The notes beneath the pieces were generated by a model, which saw only the letters and a program-made list of their open reading frames with translations, did not search any database and had not been told where the DNA came from. A stretch of DNA of 64,000 nt from Mesorhizobium sp. (lineage in GTDB: Bacteria > Pseudomonadota > Alphaproteobacteria > Rhizobiales > Rhizobiaceae), in the NCBI GenBank assembly GCA_004017535.1, contig SAJS01000009.1, positions 1 to 64,000 of the forward strand, in the 5' to 3' direction. The translations under genes were made by a program, and so were the position numbers. Positions 9,109 to 21,197 of the stretch are shown here, piece after piece. Every line of letters begins with the position of its first letter. Position 1 is the stretch's first letter.

Positions 9109-10263
9109 ATGCGCACGGGCCTCACCTCATCGGTGATCTTGCATGCGGTGGCGCTGGCCTTCGGGCTGTTCACACTGTCCTCGCCGCCTGCCATGCCGGC
9201 CGCCGACGTGGAATCGGTGGCGGTCGATATCGTGCCGATGGAAGCCATCGCGCAAACGCTGCAGGGCGACAAGAAGGCGGTCATGCATGACAAGCCGGCA
9301 CCTGTTCCGACCAAGCGCCCGGACGTCGTTCCCAATGCCCAGAAGGTCGGAGAGAACACGGTCGACACCGAGAAGCCGGTGACGGACGAAGCCAAGCCGA
9401 AGCCGGTCGAGAAGACTGCGGCGCCGCCGCCCGCGCCGACGCCAACCGAGAAGCCTGCGGTCGAGGACGTGCCGAAGCCGCCGGAGAAGCCGAAGCCGAC
9501 GCCCGCGACGGAAGTCGCGCCGACGCCGACGCCGAAGGAAGAGGTCAAGCCCGAGCCGGTCAAGCAGACCGAGCCGAAGCCGACGCCGGCGAAGGAAGCG
9601 ACGCCGACGCCCGACAAGACCGCGGCCATCCAGAAGGAAGAGGTCAAGCCGGACGCGGTGGCCGAGGCGATCTCGCAGGACCAGCCGGCGGATGAGGCGA
9701 AGCTGCCGGATTCGGCGCCCGCGCCGGAAGCACGGCCGAAGCCGCAGCCGCAGCCGGCCCAGGCCGAGAGCGCCAAGGCGCCGGATCGCAAGGACGCGGA
9801 AAAGCCGGTGAAGGAAGCGTCCTCCAAGAAGAAGTCGGACGAGAAGCAGTTCAACGCCGACGAGATAACCGCGCTGCTCGATAAGCAGAAGCCGTCCGGC
9901 GGCGGCGCCAAACGCTCGACGCAGCAGGCTTCGCTGGGCGGCGAGAAGGATCAGGGCCAGAAGCTCTCCAAATCGGAGCAAGGGGCGTTGGAGGATCAAC
10001 TCGGCGGTTGCTGGACCCTTCCGGTTGGCCTCGAGGGCTCCGAAAACTTCACCGTGGTCATCCGTTTCAACCTGAATGCCTCCGGCAAGCTCGAGGGCCG
10101 CCCGACCGTCGAGAAGTCCAGCGGCAACCCCCAGTTCGACGCCAGCGCGGTTCGCGCCGTGCAGAAATGCGATGTCGCAGGTCTGCAGGTTCCCGCCGGA
10201 AAGCAGGACATATGGTCTGACGTTCGCGTCAACTTCGATCCGAGAGCGATGCTTGGCCTGTAG
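9109..10263 (+). CDS. tolA: Tol-Pal system protein TolA
   Basis: A 384-aa periplasm-spanning protein with one N-terminal TM ([21 protein letters not shown]). A long Lys/Pro/Glu-rich domain (about 60-285) is mostly PKPxP-type low complexity rather than the Ala/Lys helix of E. coli TolA. The globular C-terminal domain (about 290-384: [12 protein letters not shown]...[13 protein letters not shown]) contacts TolB/Pal. The low-complexity part makes several spurious long ORFs on the opposite strand. Confidence 0.93.
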   Translation: MRTGLTSSVILHAVALAFGLFTLSSPPAMPAADVESVAVDIVPMEAIAQTLQGDKKAVMHDKPAPVPTKRPDVVPNAQKVGENTVDTEKPVTDEAKPKPVEKTAAPPPAPTPTEKPAVEDVPKPPEKPKPTPATEVAPTPTPKEEVKPEPVKQTEPKPTPAKEATPTPDKTAAIQKEEVKPDAVAEAISQDQPADEAKLPDSAPAPEARPKPQPQPAQAESAKAPDRKDAEKPVKEASSKKKSDEKQFNADEITALLDKQKPSGGGAKRSTQQASLGGEKDQGQKLSKSEQGALEDQLGGCWTLPVGLEGSENFTVVIRFNLNASGKLEGRPTVEKSSGNPQFDASAVRAVQKCDVAGLQVPAGKQDIWSDVRVNFDPRAMLGL

Positions 10264-10303
10264 CCTGAGCACCCAAAAAAATCAGCAAGAGAAGCGAGAA
10301 GAC

Positions 10304-11617
10304 ATGAAATCCATCCTCAAGCCGCTCCTGATGGTCGCCGCGATGGCGGTAGGCATAAGTTCTGTCACCACCTTGCCCGCTCAAGCAACTCTTGAGCTGA
10401 ACGTCAACAAAGGCAATGTCGAGCCGATGCCGATCGCCATCCCTGACTTCCAGGGGGGGCTTGGCCCGCAGATATCGGAGATCGTGACAGCCGACCTGAA
10501 ACGGTCGGGGCTGTTCGCGCCGATCGACAAGGCCGCCTTTGTCGAAAAGATCACCAATCCGGATGCCTCGCCGCGTTTCGAGGATTGGAAAGTCATCAAC
10601 GCGCAGGCGCTGGTGACCGGCAGCGTCAGCAAGGAGGCGGACGGCCGCATCCGCGCTCAGTACAGGCTGTGGGACATTTTCGGCAACACGCAGCTGGCCG
10701 GTGAGCAGTTTTTCGCCAACGACGCCAATCAGCGCCGCGTCGCGCACATCATCGCCGATGCGATCTATGAGAAGATCACCGGCGAAAAAGGCTATTTCGA
10801 TACACGCGTCGTCTTCGTCGACGAATCCGGCGCCAAGAACGCGCGCAAGAAGCGGCTCGCCATCATGGACCAGGACGGCGCCAATGTGCGCTATCTGTCG
10901 GACGGCCGTGCCATCGTGCTGACGCCGCGCTTCTCGCCGAACCGGCAGGAAATCACCTATATGTCCTATGAAAGCGGGCAGCCGAAGGTCTACCTGCTGC
11001 AGATCGAGACCGGGCAGCGCGAGCTGGTCGGCAATTTCCCGGGCATGACGTTTGCGCCGCGCTTCTCGCCGGACGGCCAGAAGGTGATCATGAGCCTGCT
11101 GCGCGACGACGGCAATTCCAACATCTTCGCCATGGACCTGAGGAGCCGCTCGACCACGCGGCTCACCGATTCGACCGCGATCGACACCTCGCCGTCCTAT
11201 TCGCCAGACGGCTCGCAAGTCGTCTTCACCTCCGACCGCGGCGGCGGCAGCGGGCGCTCGCAGATCTACGTCATGGGCGCGGACGGCTCCAATCCGCACC
11301 GAATCTCCTTCGGCGACGGCGTCTATTCAACGCCGGTCTGGTCGCCGCGCGGCGACCTCATCGCCTTCACCAAGCAGAGCGGCGGCGAGTTCCAGATCGG
11401 CGTCATGAAGACCGACGGCTCGGGCGAGCGCATCCTGTCCTCAGGCTTCCAGCAGGAGGGCCCGACCTGGGCACCGAACGGCCGCGTCTTGATGTTCTTC
11501 CGCGACTCCGGCGGCGGCCCCAAGCTGGTCTCGGTCGACCTCACCGGCCGCAACGAGCAGCCGATCCCAACCGCGAACTATGCTTCAGACCCGGCTTGGT
11601 CGCCGTTGCTGGAGTAG
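10304..11617 (+). CDS. tolB: Tol-Pal system beta-propeller protein TolB
   Basis: A 437-aa periplasmic protein with a signal peptide ([28 protein letters not shown]), an N-terminal alpha/beta domain (about 30-170) that receives TolA, and a six-bladed propeller with repeated FSPDGQKV and [10 protein letters not shown]-type motifs that docks Pal. ATG 10304 is chosen for the signal peptide and upstream GAAGCGAGAAG. The frame is open back into tolA. It is normally followed at once by pal, but here the S23 cassette intervenes. Confidence 0.96.
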   Translation: MKSILKPLLMVAAMAVGISSVTTLPAQATLELNVNKGNVEPMPIAIPDFQGGLGPQISEIVTADLKRSGLFAPIDKAAFVEKITNPDASPRFEDWKVINAQALVTGSVSKEADGRIRAQYRLWDIFGNTQLAGEQFFANDANQRRVAHIIADAIYEKITGEKGYFDTRVVFVDESGAKNARKKRLAIMDQDGANVRYLSDGRAIVLTPRFSPNRQEITYMSYESGQPKVYLLQIETGQRELVGNFPGMTFAPRFSPDGQKVIMSLLRDDGNSNIFAMDLRSRSTTRLTDSTAIDTSPSYSPDGSQVVFTSDRGGGSGRSQIYVMGADGSNPHRISFGDGVYSTPVWSPRGDLIAFTKQSGGEFQIGVMKTDGSGERILSSGFQQEGPTWAPNGRVLMFFRDSGGGPKLVSVDLTGRNEQPIPTANYASDPAWSPLLE

Positions 11618-11646
11618 AGGCGAGGCGGGAGAGGAGAGGCAGGAGA

Positions 11647-11682
11647 GGAATTGAAGAACTGATGAATTGAAGAATTGAAGAA
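11647..11682 (+). repeat. Left 36-bp inverted repeat (8-bp units)
   Basis: Reads as GAATTGAA-type octamers in tandem (one copy altered to GAACTGAT). Its reverse complement matches 12065-12100 with three differences. Confidence 0.85.
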
Positions 11683-12059
11683 TGGAGAAAGAGGGCAGCT
11701 ACATCAAGCGCGCGAAGGATTTGGAAGTCTATAGGCGTGCTTATGCAGTTTCTCTTGACGTCCACAGAGCCACGCTCGTTTTTCCAAAAATCGAGCAATA
11801 TGCGCTGGCGGACCAAATGCGTCGATCCAGCAAGGCGATTTGCGCCAATCTCGCTGAGGGCTTTGCCAAGCAGACCCATTCCAGGCCCGAATTCGCGCGG
11901 TTCATTTCGATGGCTCTGGGGTCGTGCAGCGAAATGGAAACGTGGATTTCCTATGCCTTCGATCTTGGCTACGTCGCACAGGCGCAGCGCGACGAATGGC
12001 TGCAGTCCTATGTTTATATCTATGGAATGCTGGTGAATCTGAGGGAGAGGCTGAAGTGA
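11682..12059 (+). CDS. Four-helix-bundle protein, S23/IVS (23S rRNA intervening sequence) family
   Basis: A 125-aa protein of the S23/IVS four-helix-bundle family. Its signature segments are present: KDLEVYRRAYAVSLDVHRAT, FPKIEQYALADQMRRSSKAICANLAEGF, and EFARFISMALGSCSEMETWISYAFDLGY. Relatives are encoded in intervening sequences of 23S rRNA genes (Leptospira, Coxiella) or as free genes, and the Avd accessory protein of diversity-generating retroelements has the same fold. They form basic pentameric bundles that may bind nucleic acid; the cellular role is unsettled. No rRNA or reverse transcriptase is nearby. It lacks a clear Shine-Dalgarno because the inverted repeat runs up to the ATG. Confidence 0.85.
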   Translation: MEKEGSYIKRAKDLEVYRRAYAVSLDVHRATLVFPKIEQYALADQMRRSSKAICANLAEGFAKQTHSRPEFARFISMALGSCSEMETWISYAFDLGYVAQAQRDEWLQSYVYIYGMLVNLRERLK

Positions 12060-12064
12060 CCCTT

Positions 12065-12100
12065 TTCCTCAATTCTTCAATTCCTCAATTCTTCAATTCC
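12065..12100 (-). repeat. Right 36-bp inverted repeat (8-bp units)
   Basis: Tandem TTCCTCAA/TTCTTCAA octamers, the reverse-complement partner of 11647-11682. Confidence 0.85.
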
Positions 12101-12290
12101 CCTTTTCCGCGGCTTGGTCGCGTTTTAGCCGCATTTCCGCCTACGGTCCGCGCGCAGTGTGAGCCCGACGAAAAACAGCCGCGGACGGCGGCCGAAACCA
12201 AAAATTAACCGTGTTTCTTGAATGCCGGTTAACCCAAACGTGGTTACTGGGTGATCAACGAAATCACTCGAATGCTAAGGAGAGGGCGGC

Positions 12291-12797
12291 ATGGGCCGTA
12301 TCGCAGCACTTACCAGAAACCCGGCGATGATCGCGTTGGTGGCGGCTCTCGCCATCACCGGTTGCGCGTCGAAGAAGACGCCGAACAGCGCGGCCGATCT
12401 CGGGCTCAACGGCGCCGGCGCCGCCACGCCGGGTTCCGCGCAGGACTTCACCGTCAACATCGGCGACCGCATCTTCTTCGACACCGACTCCTCGTCGATC
12501 CGCGCTGACGCGCAGACCACGCTGGCGCGCCAGGCGCAGTGGCTCAACCAGTATCGCCAGTACGCCATCGTCATCGAAGGCCATGCCGACGAGCGCGGCA
12601 CGCGTGAGTACAATCTGGCGCTGGGCGCCCGCCGCGCCGCCGCCACCCGCGACTTCCTCGTTTCCAAGGGCGTGTCCGCCAGCCGCCTGAAGACGATCTC
12701 CTATGGCAAGGAGCGTCCGGTCGCGGTCTGCGACGACATCTCCTGCTGGTCGCAGAACCGCCGCGCCGTCACCACGTTGTCGGGCGCCGGTTCCTGA
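12291..12797 (+). CDS. pal: Peptidoglycan-associated lipoprotein Pal
   Basis: A 168-aa outer-membrane lipoprotein that tethers the outer membrane to peptidoglycan and is positioned by TolB. The lipobox is AITGC with the lipidated cysteine at residue 25. The OmpA-like peptidoglycan-binding domain (about 55-165) has the diagnostic VIEGHADERGTREYNLALGARRA. AGGAGAGGGCGGC precedes the ATG. The 190 bp upstream contain two GGTTAAC-type words and may hold its own promoter downstream of the S23 cassette. Confidence 0.96.
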   Translation: MGRIAALTRNPAMIALVAALAITGCASKKTPNSAADLGLNGAGAATPGSAQDFTVNIGDRIFFDTDSSSIRADAQTTLARQAQWLNQYRQYAIVIEGHADERGTREYNLALGARRAAATRDFLVSKGVSASRLKTISYGKERPVAVCDDISCWSQNRRAVTTLSGAGS

Positions 12798-12866
12798 TAA
12801 CCAGGCCCCATGGACGCCGCGTGGCGCGACGCCACAGGCGGCAAAAATACAACATCCAAAAATCGA

Positions 12867-12890
12867 AGGTGGCCTCAGGGCCGCCTTTTT
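12867..12890 (+). terminator. Rho-independent terminator after pal
   Basis: AGGTGGCC pairs with GGCCGCCT (one G-U) around a short TCAG loop, followed by TTTTT. Confidence 0.8.
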
Positions 12891-13017
12891 CATTTGCAAC
12901 GGCTTGAAACAAAATTTGGCCGAAGTCTCGCGTCCTGCTATGAGCGCGAGGGCGCTTGCTCCCATTGTCTGATTTGGAAAGGCGCATCGGGCCAACACAT
13001 CCACCGCGAGAGACAGA

Positions 13018-14178
13018 ATGCACTTCAGAACGGTCCTGAGCGGCACGCTTGCGCTGCTGCTCGTATCAAGCTTCCCGAGCCTTGCCGCCTCGGCCGACAG
13101 CGCCGCGCGGGCCTCCGACGGCGGGTTCACCTTCCATCTGCCGACGCTCGGCATCTTCGGCGACAAGAAGAAGCCGGAACAGTCGCAGGTCGCGCAGGAC
13201 AACAGCGGTGGCATGACGGGTCTGGAAGACCAACTGCGTCAGCTGAACGGCAAGATCGAAGAGATGAACTTCCAGATCCTGCAGATGCAGGAACAGATCC
13301 GAAAGCAGCAGGAAGACAATGAGTTCCGCTTCCAGCAGCTCGAGGGCGGTTCGCAAGGAGGCGCCAAGCCGACCGGGCAGAAGAAATCGGAAGCCGCGCC
13401 TCAGGACGGAACCGGCGGCAACACCAACCTCGGCGATGCCGGCACCGGGGATTCCGGCACCGGCGTCGCCGGAACCGACAACAGCGTTGCCCAAGCCCCG
13501 GCGACACAGGCGCCGGCCGACACCGGCGGGCAAAATGGCGGCGGCAAGACGGTCGGCGACGTCATCGTGGAATCGCAGACCGGCGATCCCGGCAAGCTGA
13601 TCACCGGCGCGCCGCCGAAGACTTTCGGCACCATCACCGTCGACAAGAACGGCAATGTCGTCAATGCCGAGACCGACCCGCAGGCCAGCGCGCCGGCGCA
13701 GGCTCCCTCGGCCACGGCAAGCGCTCCTTCCGCCGAAACGCCTGCCAAGAAGAACAAGTCCGGCGACACGCAAGTCGCGGCCCTGCCGTCGACCAACGAT
13801 CCGGACGAGCTCTACCGCAATTCCTACCAGTTCATCCTGTCGGGGGACTATCCGACGGCCGAACAGGGTTTTCGCGACCATATCTCCCGCTTCCCCAAGG
13901 ACGCGAAGGCTGCGGACGCGCATTACTGGCTGGGCGAGTCGCTGCTTGGTCAGCAGAAATACCGCGACGCGGCCGAGATTTTCCTCGCCGCCAGCAAGGA
14001 TTATCCGAAGGCCAAGAAGGCGCCCGACATGCTGCTCAAGCTCGGCGTTTCGCTGGTCGGCCTGAAGCAGAACGACGTCGCCTGCGCCACCTTCAACGAG
14101 ATCGGCAAGCGCTATCCCGATGTTTCCGTCACGCTCAAGGAACGCATCAAGCAGGAAAAGGCGCTGGCGGCGTGCTGA
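13018..14178 (+). CDS. cpoB: Cell division coordinator CpoB (YbgF)
   Basis: A 386-aa periplasmic protein with signal peptide MHFRTVLSGTLALLLVSSFPSLAASA. A trimerising coiled coil follows (about 65-107: GLEDQLRQLNGKIEEMNFQILQMQEQIRKQQEDNEFRFQQLE), then a long Gly/Thr/Ala-rich linker (about 110-255) and C-terminal TPRs (about 261-386, starting DPDELYRNSYQFILSGDYPTAEQGF). CpoB links Tol function with septal peptidoglycan synthesis in E. coli. The linker is longer than in enteric homologues. Its last 7 bases overlap tilS. Confidence 0.92.
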   Translation: MHFRTVLSGTLALLLVSSFPSLAASADSAARASDGGFTFHLPTLGIFGDKKKPEQSQVAQDNSGGMTGLEDQLRQLNGKIEEMNFQILQMQEQIRKQQEDNEFRFQQLEGGSQGGAKPTGQKKSEAAPQDGTGGNTNLGDAGTGDSGTGVAGTDNSVAQAPATQAPADTGGQNGGGKTVGDVIVESQTGDPGKLITGAPPKTFGTITVDKNGNVVNAETDPQASAPAQAPSATASAPSAETPAKKNKSGDTQVAALPSTNDPDELYRNSYQFILSGDYPTAEQGFRDHISRFPKDAKAADAHYWLGESLLGQQKYRDAAEIFLAASKDYPKAKKAPDMLLKLGVSLVGLKQNDVACATFNEIGKRYPDVSVTLKERIKQEKALAAC

Positions 14179-15566
14179 CGCCTGATACCAAACCCGACCT
14201 TTCAGACGACCTTTTCCGTGACCTAGACTTTTCGACCGGCGCCGTTGCGGCCGTGTCCGGCGGCAGCGACTCGACCGCCCTTCTTCTCCTTCTCAAAGAT
14301 CACCTCGACCGGTCTGCACCCGCCGCCAAGCTGCTTGCGGTGACGGTCGATCATGGCTTGAGGCCGGACTCGGCCATTGAGGCACGGCTGGTTGCCGATT
14401 TTTGCGCCCAGAGCGGCATCGCGCATCGCATTCTCGCCTGGCACGGCGACAAGCCTGCCACCAGCCTGCCGGCCGCAGCGCGCGAGACGCGCTACAGGCT
14501 GCTTGCCGAAGCAGCCGATGCCGAAGGCATCAAGCTGATCCTGACCGGCCACACCGCGGACGACCAGGCCGAGACGGTGCTGATGCGCCAGGCGCGCGAC
14601 GATGACGGCCGCGGCCTTGCCGGCATGGCACCCGCAACGCTCTACGACTGGCGGACCTGGATCGTCCGGCCGCTGCTCGGCACAAGGCGCGCGGCGCTGC
14701 GCGACATGTTGCGGCGTCGCGACATCGGCTGGATCGAGGACCCGACCAATGTGGATGTCCGCTTCGAGCGGCCGCGCATGCGCGCGGCGCTCGCGCAAGG
14801 CGAGGGCGAACGGCGCATCGCCGAGGCGTTGGCGCGGTCGGCCCAGGCGGCTCATGCGCGCCACGACATCGGTCGCCGCGCCGCCAGGCTCATCGACGCT
14901 TTCGCGAGCAGGCCGGTTCCGGGCCTCATCCGCCTCGATCGCGATTTCGCTGGGCATGAGGACGGCCAAGCGGCCGTTTACGCGCTGCGCGTCCTGCTGG
15001 CCACGGCTGGCGGCATGTCGTTCCTGGCCGACGAGGCGCGTTGCGCCGCATTGCTTGCCCGCCTGCGCTCAGCGCCGCTTTGCGCCACATTGTCGCGGAC
15101 GGTGGTCGACGCGCGCCGGTCCGGCATCTTCCTTCGCCGCGAGAACCGCAACCTGCCCGCCCCCGCTCCACCGGTGGACAACCAGCTTTGGGACAACCGA
15201 CGTCGCGTCACCTTGGATGGGCGCATCACTTTGAAAGACCAACCGGGCGGTTTGGTGATCGCGCCGCTTGGGGCTGCGGCTGCCGGGCGAGCGCCCCCGG
15301 TCGAGGATATCCCACCTAGCCTGGCGCGCGCAGCGCTAGCCGCGGAGCCGTCGCTGTGGTCCGGCGGCGAACAGCTTGATTTTGCTGGCGGCAATGCCGG
15401 CCTGCAACCGGTGTCGGTCGTTCCGGCGGTTGCCCCTTTTGCACGCTTCCTGCCGTCCTTCGACCTTGAGCCGGCTGCCGCCGTCGCGGCGCTTGTCTGC
15501 GCACCGCCGTTGCCGGCGTCGCCTTTTCGCGGCCATGATGGTGGGAGAGGGTGGGCGAAAGCTTAA
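14172..15566 (+). CDS. tilS: tRNA(Ile)-lysidine synthase TilS
   Basis: A 464-aa N-type ATP pyrophosphatase that converts the C34 wobble base of tRNA(Ile2) to lysidine. The PP-loop SGGSDS is at 29-34 (AVSGGSDSTALLLLL). Other family motifs are VTVDHGLRPDS, LTGHTADDQAETVLMR and GWIEDPTN. The GTG start at 14172 overlaps cpoB, indicating translational coupling. The C-terminal third is poorly conserved and Ala/Pro-rich. Confidence 0.92.
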   Translation: MLTPDTKPDLSDDLFRDLDFSTGAVAAVSGGSDSTALLLLLKDHLDRSAPAAKLLAVTVDHGLRPDSAIEARLVADFCAQSGIAHRILAWHGDKPATSLPAAARETRYRLLAEAADAEGIKLILTGHTADDQAETVLMRQARDDDGRGLAGMAPATLYDWRTWIVRPLLGTRRAALRDMLRRRDIGWIEDPTNVDVRFERPRMRAALAQGEGERRIAEALARSAQAAHARHDIGRRAARLIDAFASRPVPGLIRLDRDFAGHEDGQAAVYALRVLLATAGGMSFLADEARCAALLARLRSAPLCATLSRTVVDARRSGIFLRRENRNLPAPAPPVDNQLWDNRRRVTLDGRITLKDQPGGLVIAPLGAAAAGRAPPVEDIPPSLARAALAAEPSLWSGGEQLDFAGGNAGLQPVSVVPAVAPFARFLPSFDLEPAAAVAALVCAPPLPASPFRGHDGGRGWAKA

Positions 15567-15669
15567 CCGATACATGCTGTTCTGCTTGGCAAGGGGTGAC
15601 GCTCTCCCTATGTTAGGCCAAGCTTCTCAATCATCGCGGGCCCGCAGGCGGGCCCCAACGGGACAATAG

Positions 15670-17604
<1,935 letters not shown>

Positions 17605-17631
17605 GGTTGGTGCGCGAAAAGACCGATCGAG

Positions 17632-17661
17632 AAACGCCGCGGCTTGGTCCGCGGCGTTTTT
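17632..17661 (+). terminator. Rho-independent terminator after ftsH
   Basis: AACGCCGCGG pairs with CCGCGGCGTT across a CTTGGT loop, followed by TTTTT. Confidence 0.9.
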
Positions 17662-17706
17662 GTTCGGGAATTGGAGACAAGGCAAGGCTTCCCTCGTCCT
17701 GGCGCC

Positions 17707-17745
17707 TAGAGCGGTTCACCGTTTCACGGAAACGGTGAACCGCTC
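17707..17745. repeat. Perfect palindrome (17-bp arms), intergenic repeat
   Basis: AGAGCGGTTCACCGTTT and its exact reverse complement flank CACGG. It sits just 5' of the repeat at 17761-17808; together they look like a composite mosaic element. Confidence 0.7.
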
Positions 17746-17760
17746 TAATCCCTTTGTTTT

Positions 17761-17808
17761 TACGCAATTCCGTACGGAAAACCGCTCACACTTTTCCTGG
17801 AATTGCTC
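17761..17808. repeat. Dispersed intergenic repeat, family B copy 1
   Basis: GCAATTCC...GGAATTGC arms enclose ACGGAAAACCGCTCACACTT. A nearly identical copy in the opposite orientation is at 30918-30965. Confidence 0.7.
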
Positions 17809-17907
17809 CAGATATCGCCCGACAGCAGATCCTCGGACACGCTCGAGGATGATGGCTCAACGTCTGCGGGGAAAAACGGTGAACCGCTTTATCCGCCGTA
17901 TTCGGTT

Positions 17908-18366
17908 TTATGATTCAGCCTTCAGCCGCGCATTGCAGAGGCTGTAGTAGCCGCCGCCCTTCTGGATCCAGCGAAGGCCGTTCAACGTACCCGCCTCCTT
18001 GTTGTCGTGATAACCCTGGAGGCAGGTCTTCATCCGGGCCTTCGCGGGCTTTTCGGTCTTGAACTCGGCGGCGAGGGTGGTCGGGAATGTCACGCCCGCT
18101 GGCGCTACAGTGGGGGCGACCGCCGCGCTGGCATCCTTTTCTACTGGCTCCGCAGTCTTGACCGAATCCGCGCTGACGCTCTCCGCGGCGGACGTCGCGC
18201 ATTTCTCCTTGCGGAAAGCGGCCCAGTCCATGCCGTTCAGAGTGCCGCCTTCCTTGGCGGCCCGATAGGTCTCGCCGCATTCCTTCATCGTCAGTGCGCT
18301 CGCAGGTGAGGCGCTGCAAGCGACCAGTGCCGTCACGGCCAACGCCGCCAATTTCAAACTGAACAT
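17908..18366 (-). CDS. Small secreted protein with Cys-flanked YxAAKxxGTLNGxxW repeats (one repeat plus C-terminal module)
   Basis: A 152-aa protein of unrecognised family with a signal peptide ending PASA (about residue 24). It has one repeat (TMKECGETYRAAKEGGTLNGMDWAAFRKEKC, about 26-56), a variable linker, and a C-terminal module (TCLQGYHDNKEAGTLNGLRWIQKGGGYYSLCNA). Each unit starts and ends with cysteine, so disulfide-closed periplasmic or extracellular mini-domains are likely. It is a shorter paralogue of the gene at 18612-19478. The ATG has a strong AGGAGGG site and a near-consensus promoter upstream. Confidence 0.75.
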   Translation of the reverse strand: MFSLKLAALAVTALVACSASPASALTMKECGETYRAAKEGGTLNGMDWAAFRKEKCATSAAESVSADSVKTAEPVEKDASAAVAPTVAPAGVTFPTTLAAEFKTEKPAKARMKTCLQGYHDNKEAGTLNGLRWIQKGGGYYSLCNARLKAES

Positions 18367-18403
18367 TGAGACCCTCCTGGTTGATAATAGTTCAATGTCT
18401 TTT

Positions 18404-18432
18404 TGTATACTGTTTGTTCTCTATATGTTCAA
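18404..18432 (-). promoter_or_regulatory. Sigma-70-type promoter for the 152-aa Cys-repeat gene
   Basis: On the minus strand TTGAAC (complement of 18427-18432), 17 bases, then TATACA (complement of 18404-18409). This is close to the housekeeping consensus, about 40 bp before the start codon. Confidence 0.6.
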
Positions 18433-18550
18433 CTAGAATCTTTGCGAACTACGGACAAGCCTGGCGGTGGGCAATGTGGGCGGATCGATGATGCCGGCAG
18501 TCCTGCGATATGCAGATGCGGGCAAGGCCGCGCGCGTCTCCGCGCGCAAC

Positions 18551-18581
18551 AAAAAGCCCGCGCATCCTGCGACGCGCGGGC
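18551..18581 (-). terminator. Terminator of the 288-aa Cys-repeat gene
   Basis: On the minus strand GCCCGCGC pairs with GCGCGGGC across a 10-nt loop, followed by TTTTT, 30 bp after the stop codon. Confidence 0.85.
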
Positions 18582-18611
18582 CCTTGTCCAGGAATATTGG
18601 GAGCTAAGCGA

Positions 18612-19478
18612 TCAGCTCTTCAGCTTGGCATTGCAGAGGCTGTAGAAGCCGCCGCCCTTCTGGATCCACTTTAGGCCGTTCAGCGTGTTGGCGTCCTTGT
18701 TGGCGTAGTATTGCTCGAGACAGGTGTGCATGCGGCCCTTGGCCGGAGTCTCGGTGGCGAATTTCGGGGAAATCGCCTTCGGGAAGCTCACCCCCTTCGG
18801 CGCGGCGACAGTCGGCTTCGCCGGCTCGCTGGTGTAGGTGGCTTCGCTCGGTGCCGGCACGGTGTCGTCCTCGGCAGCGCTGGCGCCGCACTCGGCCTTG
18901 CGGAAGTCGTTCCACTTCATGCCGTTGAGCTTGTTGGCGGTCTTCGCGGCCTGGTACTTGGTGCTGCACTCGGCCATGGTCAGGCCCTTGCCGCCATCGG
19001 CAGCCGCGGTTGAGGTTTTGGCCGGCTTGGTTTCGGTTGCAGGCGCGGTGGCAGCTGCGGCGGTTGCGCCAGGACCGCACTCGGCCTTGCGGAAGTCATT
19101 CCACTTCATGCCGTTGAGCGTGCCGGCGGACTTTGCCGCCTGGTACTTGGCGCTGCATTCCTTGGAGCTCAGGCCCTTGGCCGCGTCGTCGGCAGCGGCG
19201 GCTGTCTTTGCCTTCTTGGTCGTCTTGGTGTCGGCGGCCTTCGTGTCGGTCGCAGCCTTGGTATCGGTGGCCGCCTTTGTGCCGGTCGCCGCGGAAGCAT
19301 CGCTGCCGCACTGCGCCTTGCGGAACTGGTTCCAGGTCTGGCCGGCAAGCGTTCCCGCATCCTTGGCCGCGTTATACTTGGTGCTGCACTCGGCCATGGT
19401 CAGCGCGTTGGCCGGCGCCACCATGAACAAGGTTGCGACGGCGAGACCCGTCAAAGCTGCAAGTCTATGAATAAGCAT
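18612..19478 (-). CDS. Secreted protein with three Cys-flanked LNGxxW repeats plus C-terminal module
   Basis: A 288-aa protein with signal peptide MLIHRLAALTGLAVATLFMVAPANA. Three repeats of about 30 residues lie at 28-57, 104-134 and 168-197. The pattern is EC-x2-KY-x-AAK-x-A-x-L-x-G-x2-W-x2-FRK-x2-C (pairs C31/C57, C108/C134, C171/C197). They are joined by Ala/Thr/Lys-rich linkers. The C-terminal module (about 248-288, HTCLEQYYANKDANTLNGLKWIQKGGGFYSLCNAKLK) is shared with the 152-aa paralogue. There is no enzymatic motif. A very distant resemblance to PsiF or BA14K-type small secreted repeats was considered but not supported. Function unknown. Confidence 0.78.
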   Translation of the reverse strand: MLIHRLAALTGLAVATLFMVAPANALTMAECSTKYNAAKDAGTLAGQTWNQFRKAQCGSDASAATGTKAATDTKAATDTKAADTKTTKKAKTAAAADDAAKGLSSKECSAKYQAAKSAGTLNGMKWNDFRKAECGPGATAAAATAPATETKPAKTSTAAADGGKGLTMAECSTKYQAAKTANKLNGMKWNDFRKAECGASAAEDDTVPAPSEATYTSEPAKPTVAAPKGVSFPKAISPKFATETPAKGRMHTCLEQYYANKDANTLNGLKWIQKGGGFYSLCNAKLKS

Positions 19479-19844
19479 GGCGTTTTCTCCCTTGCTGCCG
19501 CCACTAGGTGTCCCTATGCCAAATCAATAGCTCTCAATGTCCGGTTGCGCCAGATGCATCCGGCGCGGGACCCGTCACAAAGTGTGTTGCTCCTGATAAG
19601 GTGATGAATTGCTTGCGGGTTCGCCGCCAGCGAAGCTCTGCCGGTGGCCAGGGCGCCGAAAAGCCTCGCGTTGGGCTGTAGCACCGCCAAGTCAAAGGTG
19701 GTGATAGGCTGTCGAACCACTTGCACCGCCTGCGACAATGTTTTTCTAAGGATTGGTAATATACAATCACGAAATTTGATGATCGGATGCGGCCCAATTG
19801 TGGCAATACGGGCCCGCTGAAAAGCCGACGGGGACTGTAAGGAT
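19479..19844. other. Gene-free interval before glmM
   Basis: 366 bp separate the leftward Cys-repeat gene from glmM. A 74-codon leftward frame exists but has no ribosome site and no recognisable protein features. The AT-rich stretch around 19740-19800 probably contains the glmM promoter; no motif stands out enough to call. Confidence 0.4.

Positions 19845-21197
<1,353 letters not shown>

Larger units (their letters stand above)
11647..12100. mobile_element. Inverted-repeat-bounded S23/IVS cassette between tolB and pal
   Basis: A 454-bp unit consists of one small ORF between 36-bp terminal inverted repeats (11647-11682 and 12065-12100), identical at 33 of 36 positions. Each repeat is itself four and a half copies of an 8-bp unit (GAATTGAA on one side, TTCTTCAA/TTCCTCAA on the other). 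The left repeat ends on the first base of the start codon and the right begins 5 bases after the stop, so the gene fills the unit. There is no transposase. It interrupts the usually contiguous tolB-pal pair, so it is read as an insertion; mobility is inference. Confidence 0.55.

Noticed and set aside
9127-10272. Long leftward ORFs antisense to tolA
   Set aside because: They arise from the Lys/Pro/Glu codon pattern of the TolA linker; the products are Arg/Leu-rich nonsense without ribosome sites.
11682-12059. Diversity-generating retroelement around the S23/Avd-like gene
   Set aside because: No reverse transcriptase, template repeat or variable repeat is present nearby; only the protein fold is shared.
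18612-19478. PsiF or BA14K family assignment for the Cys-repeat proteins
   Set aside because: Only cysteine spacing is vaguely similar; the AAKxxGTLNGxxW core does not match either family.
19514-19738. Small leftward ORF upstream of glmM
   Set aside because: No Shine-Dalgarno, no recognisable sequence, and an overlapping frame is equally open.
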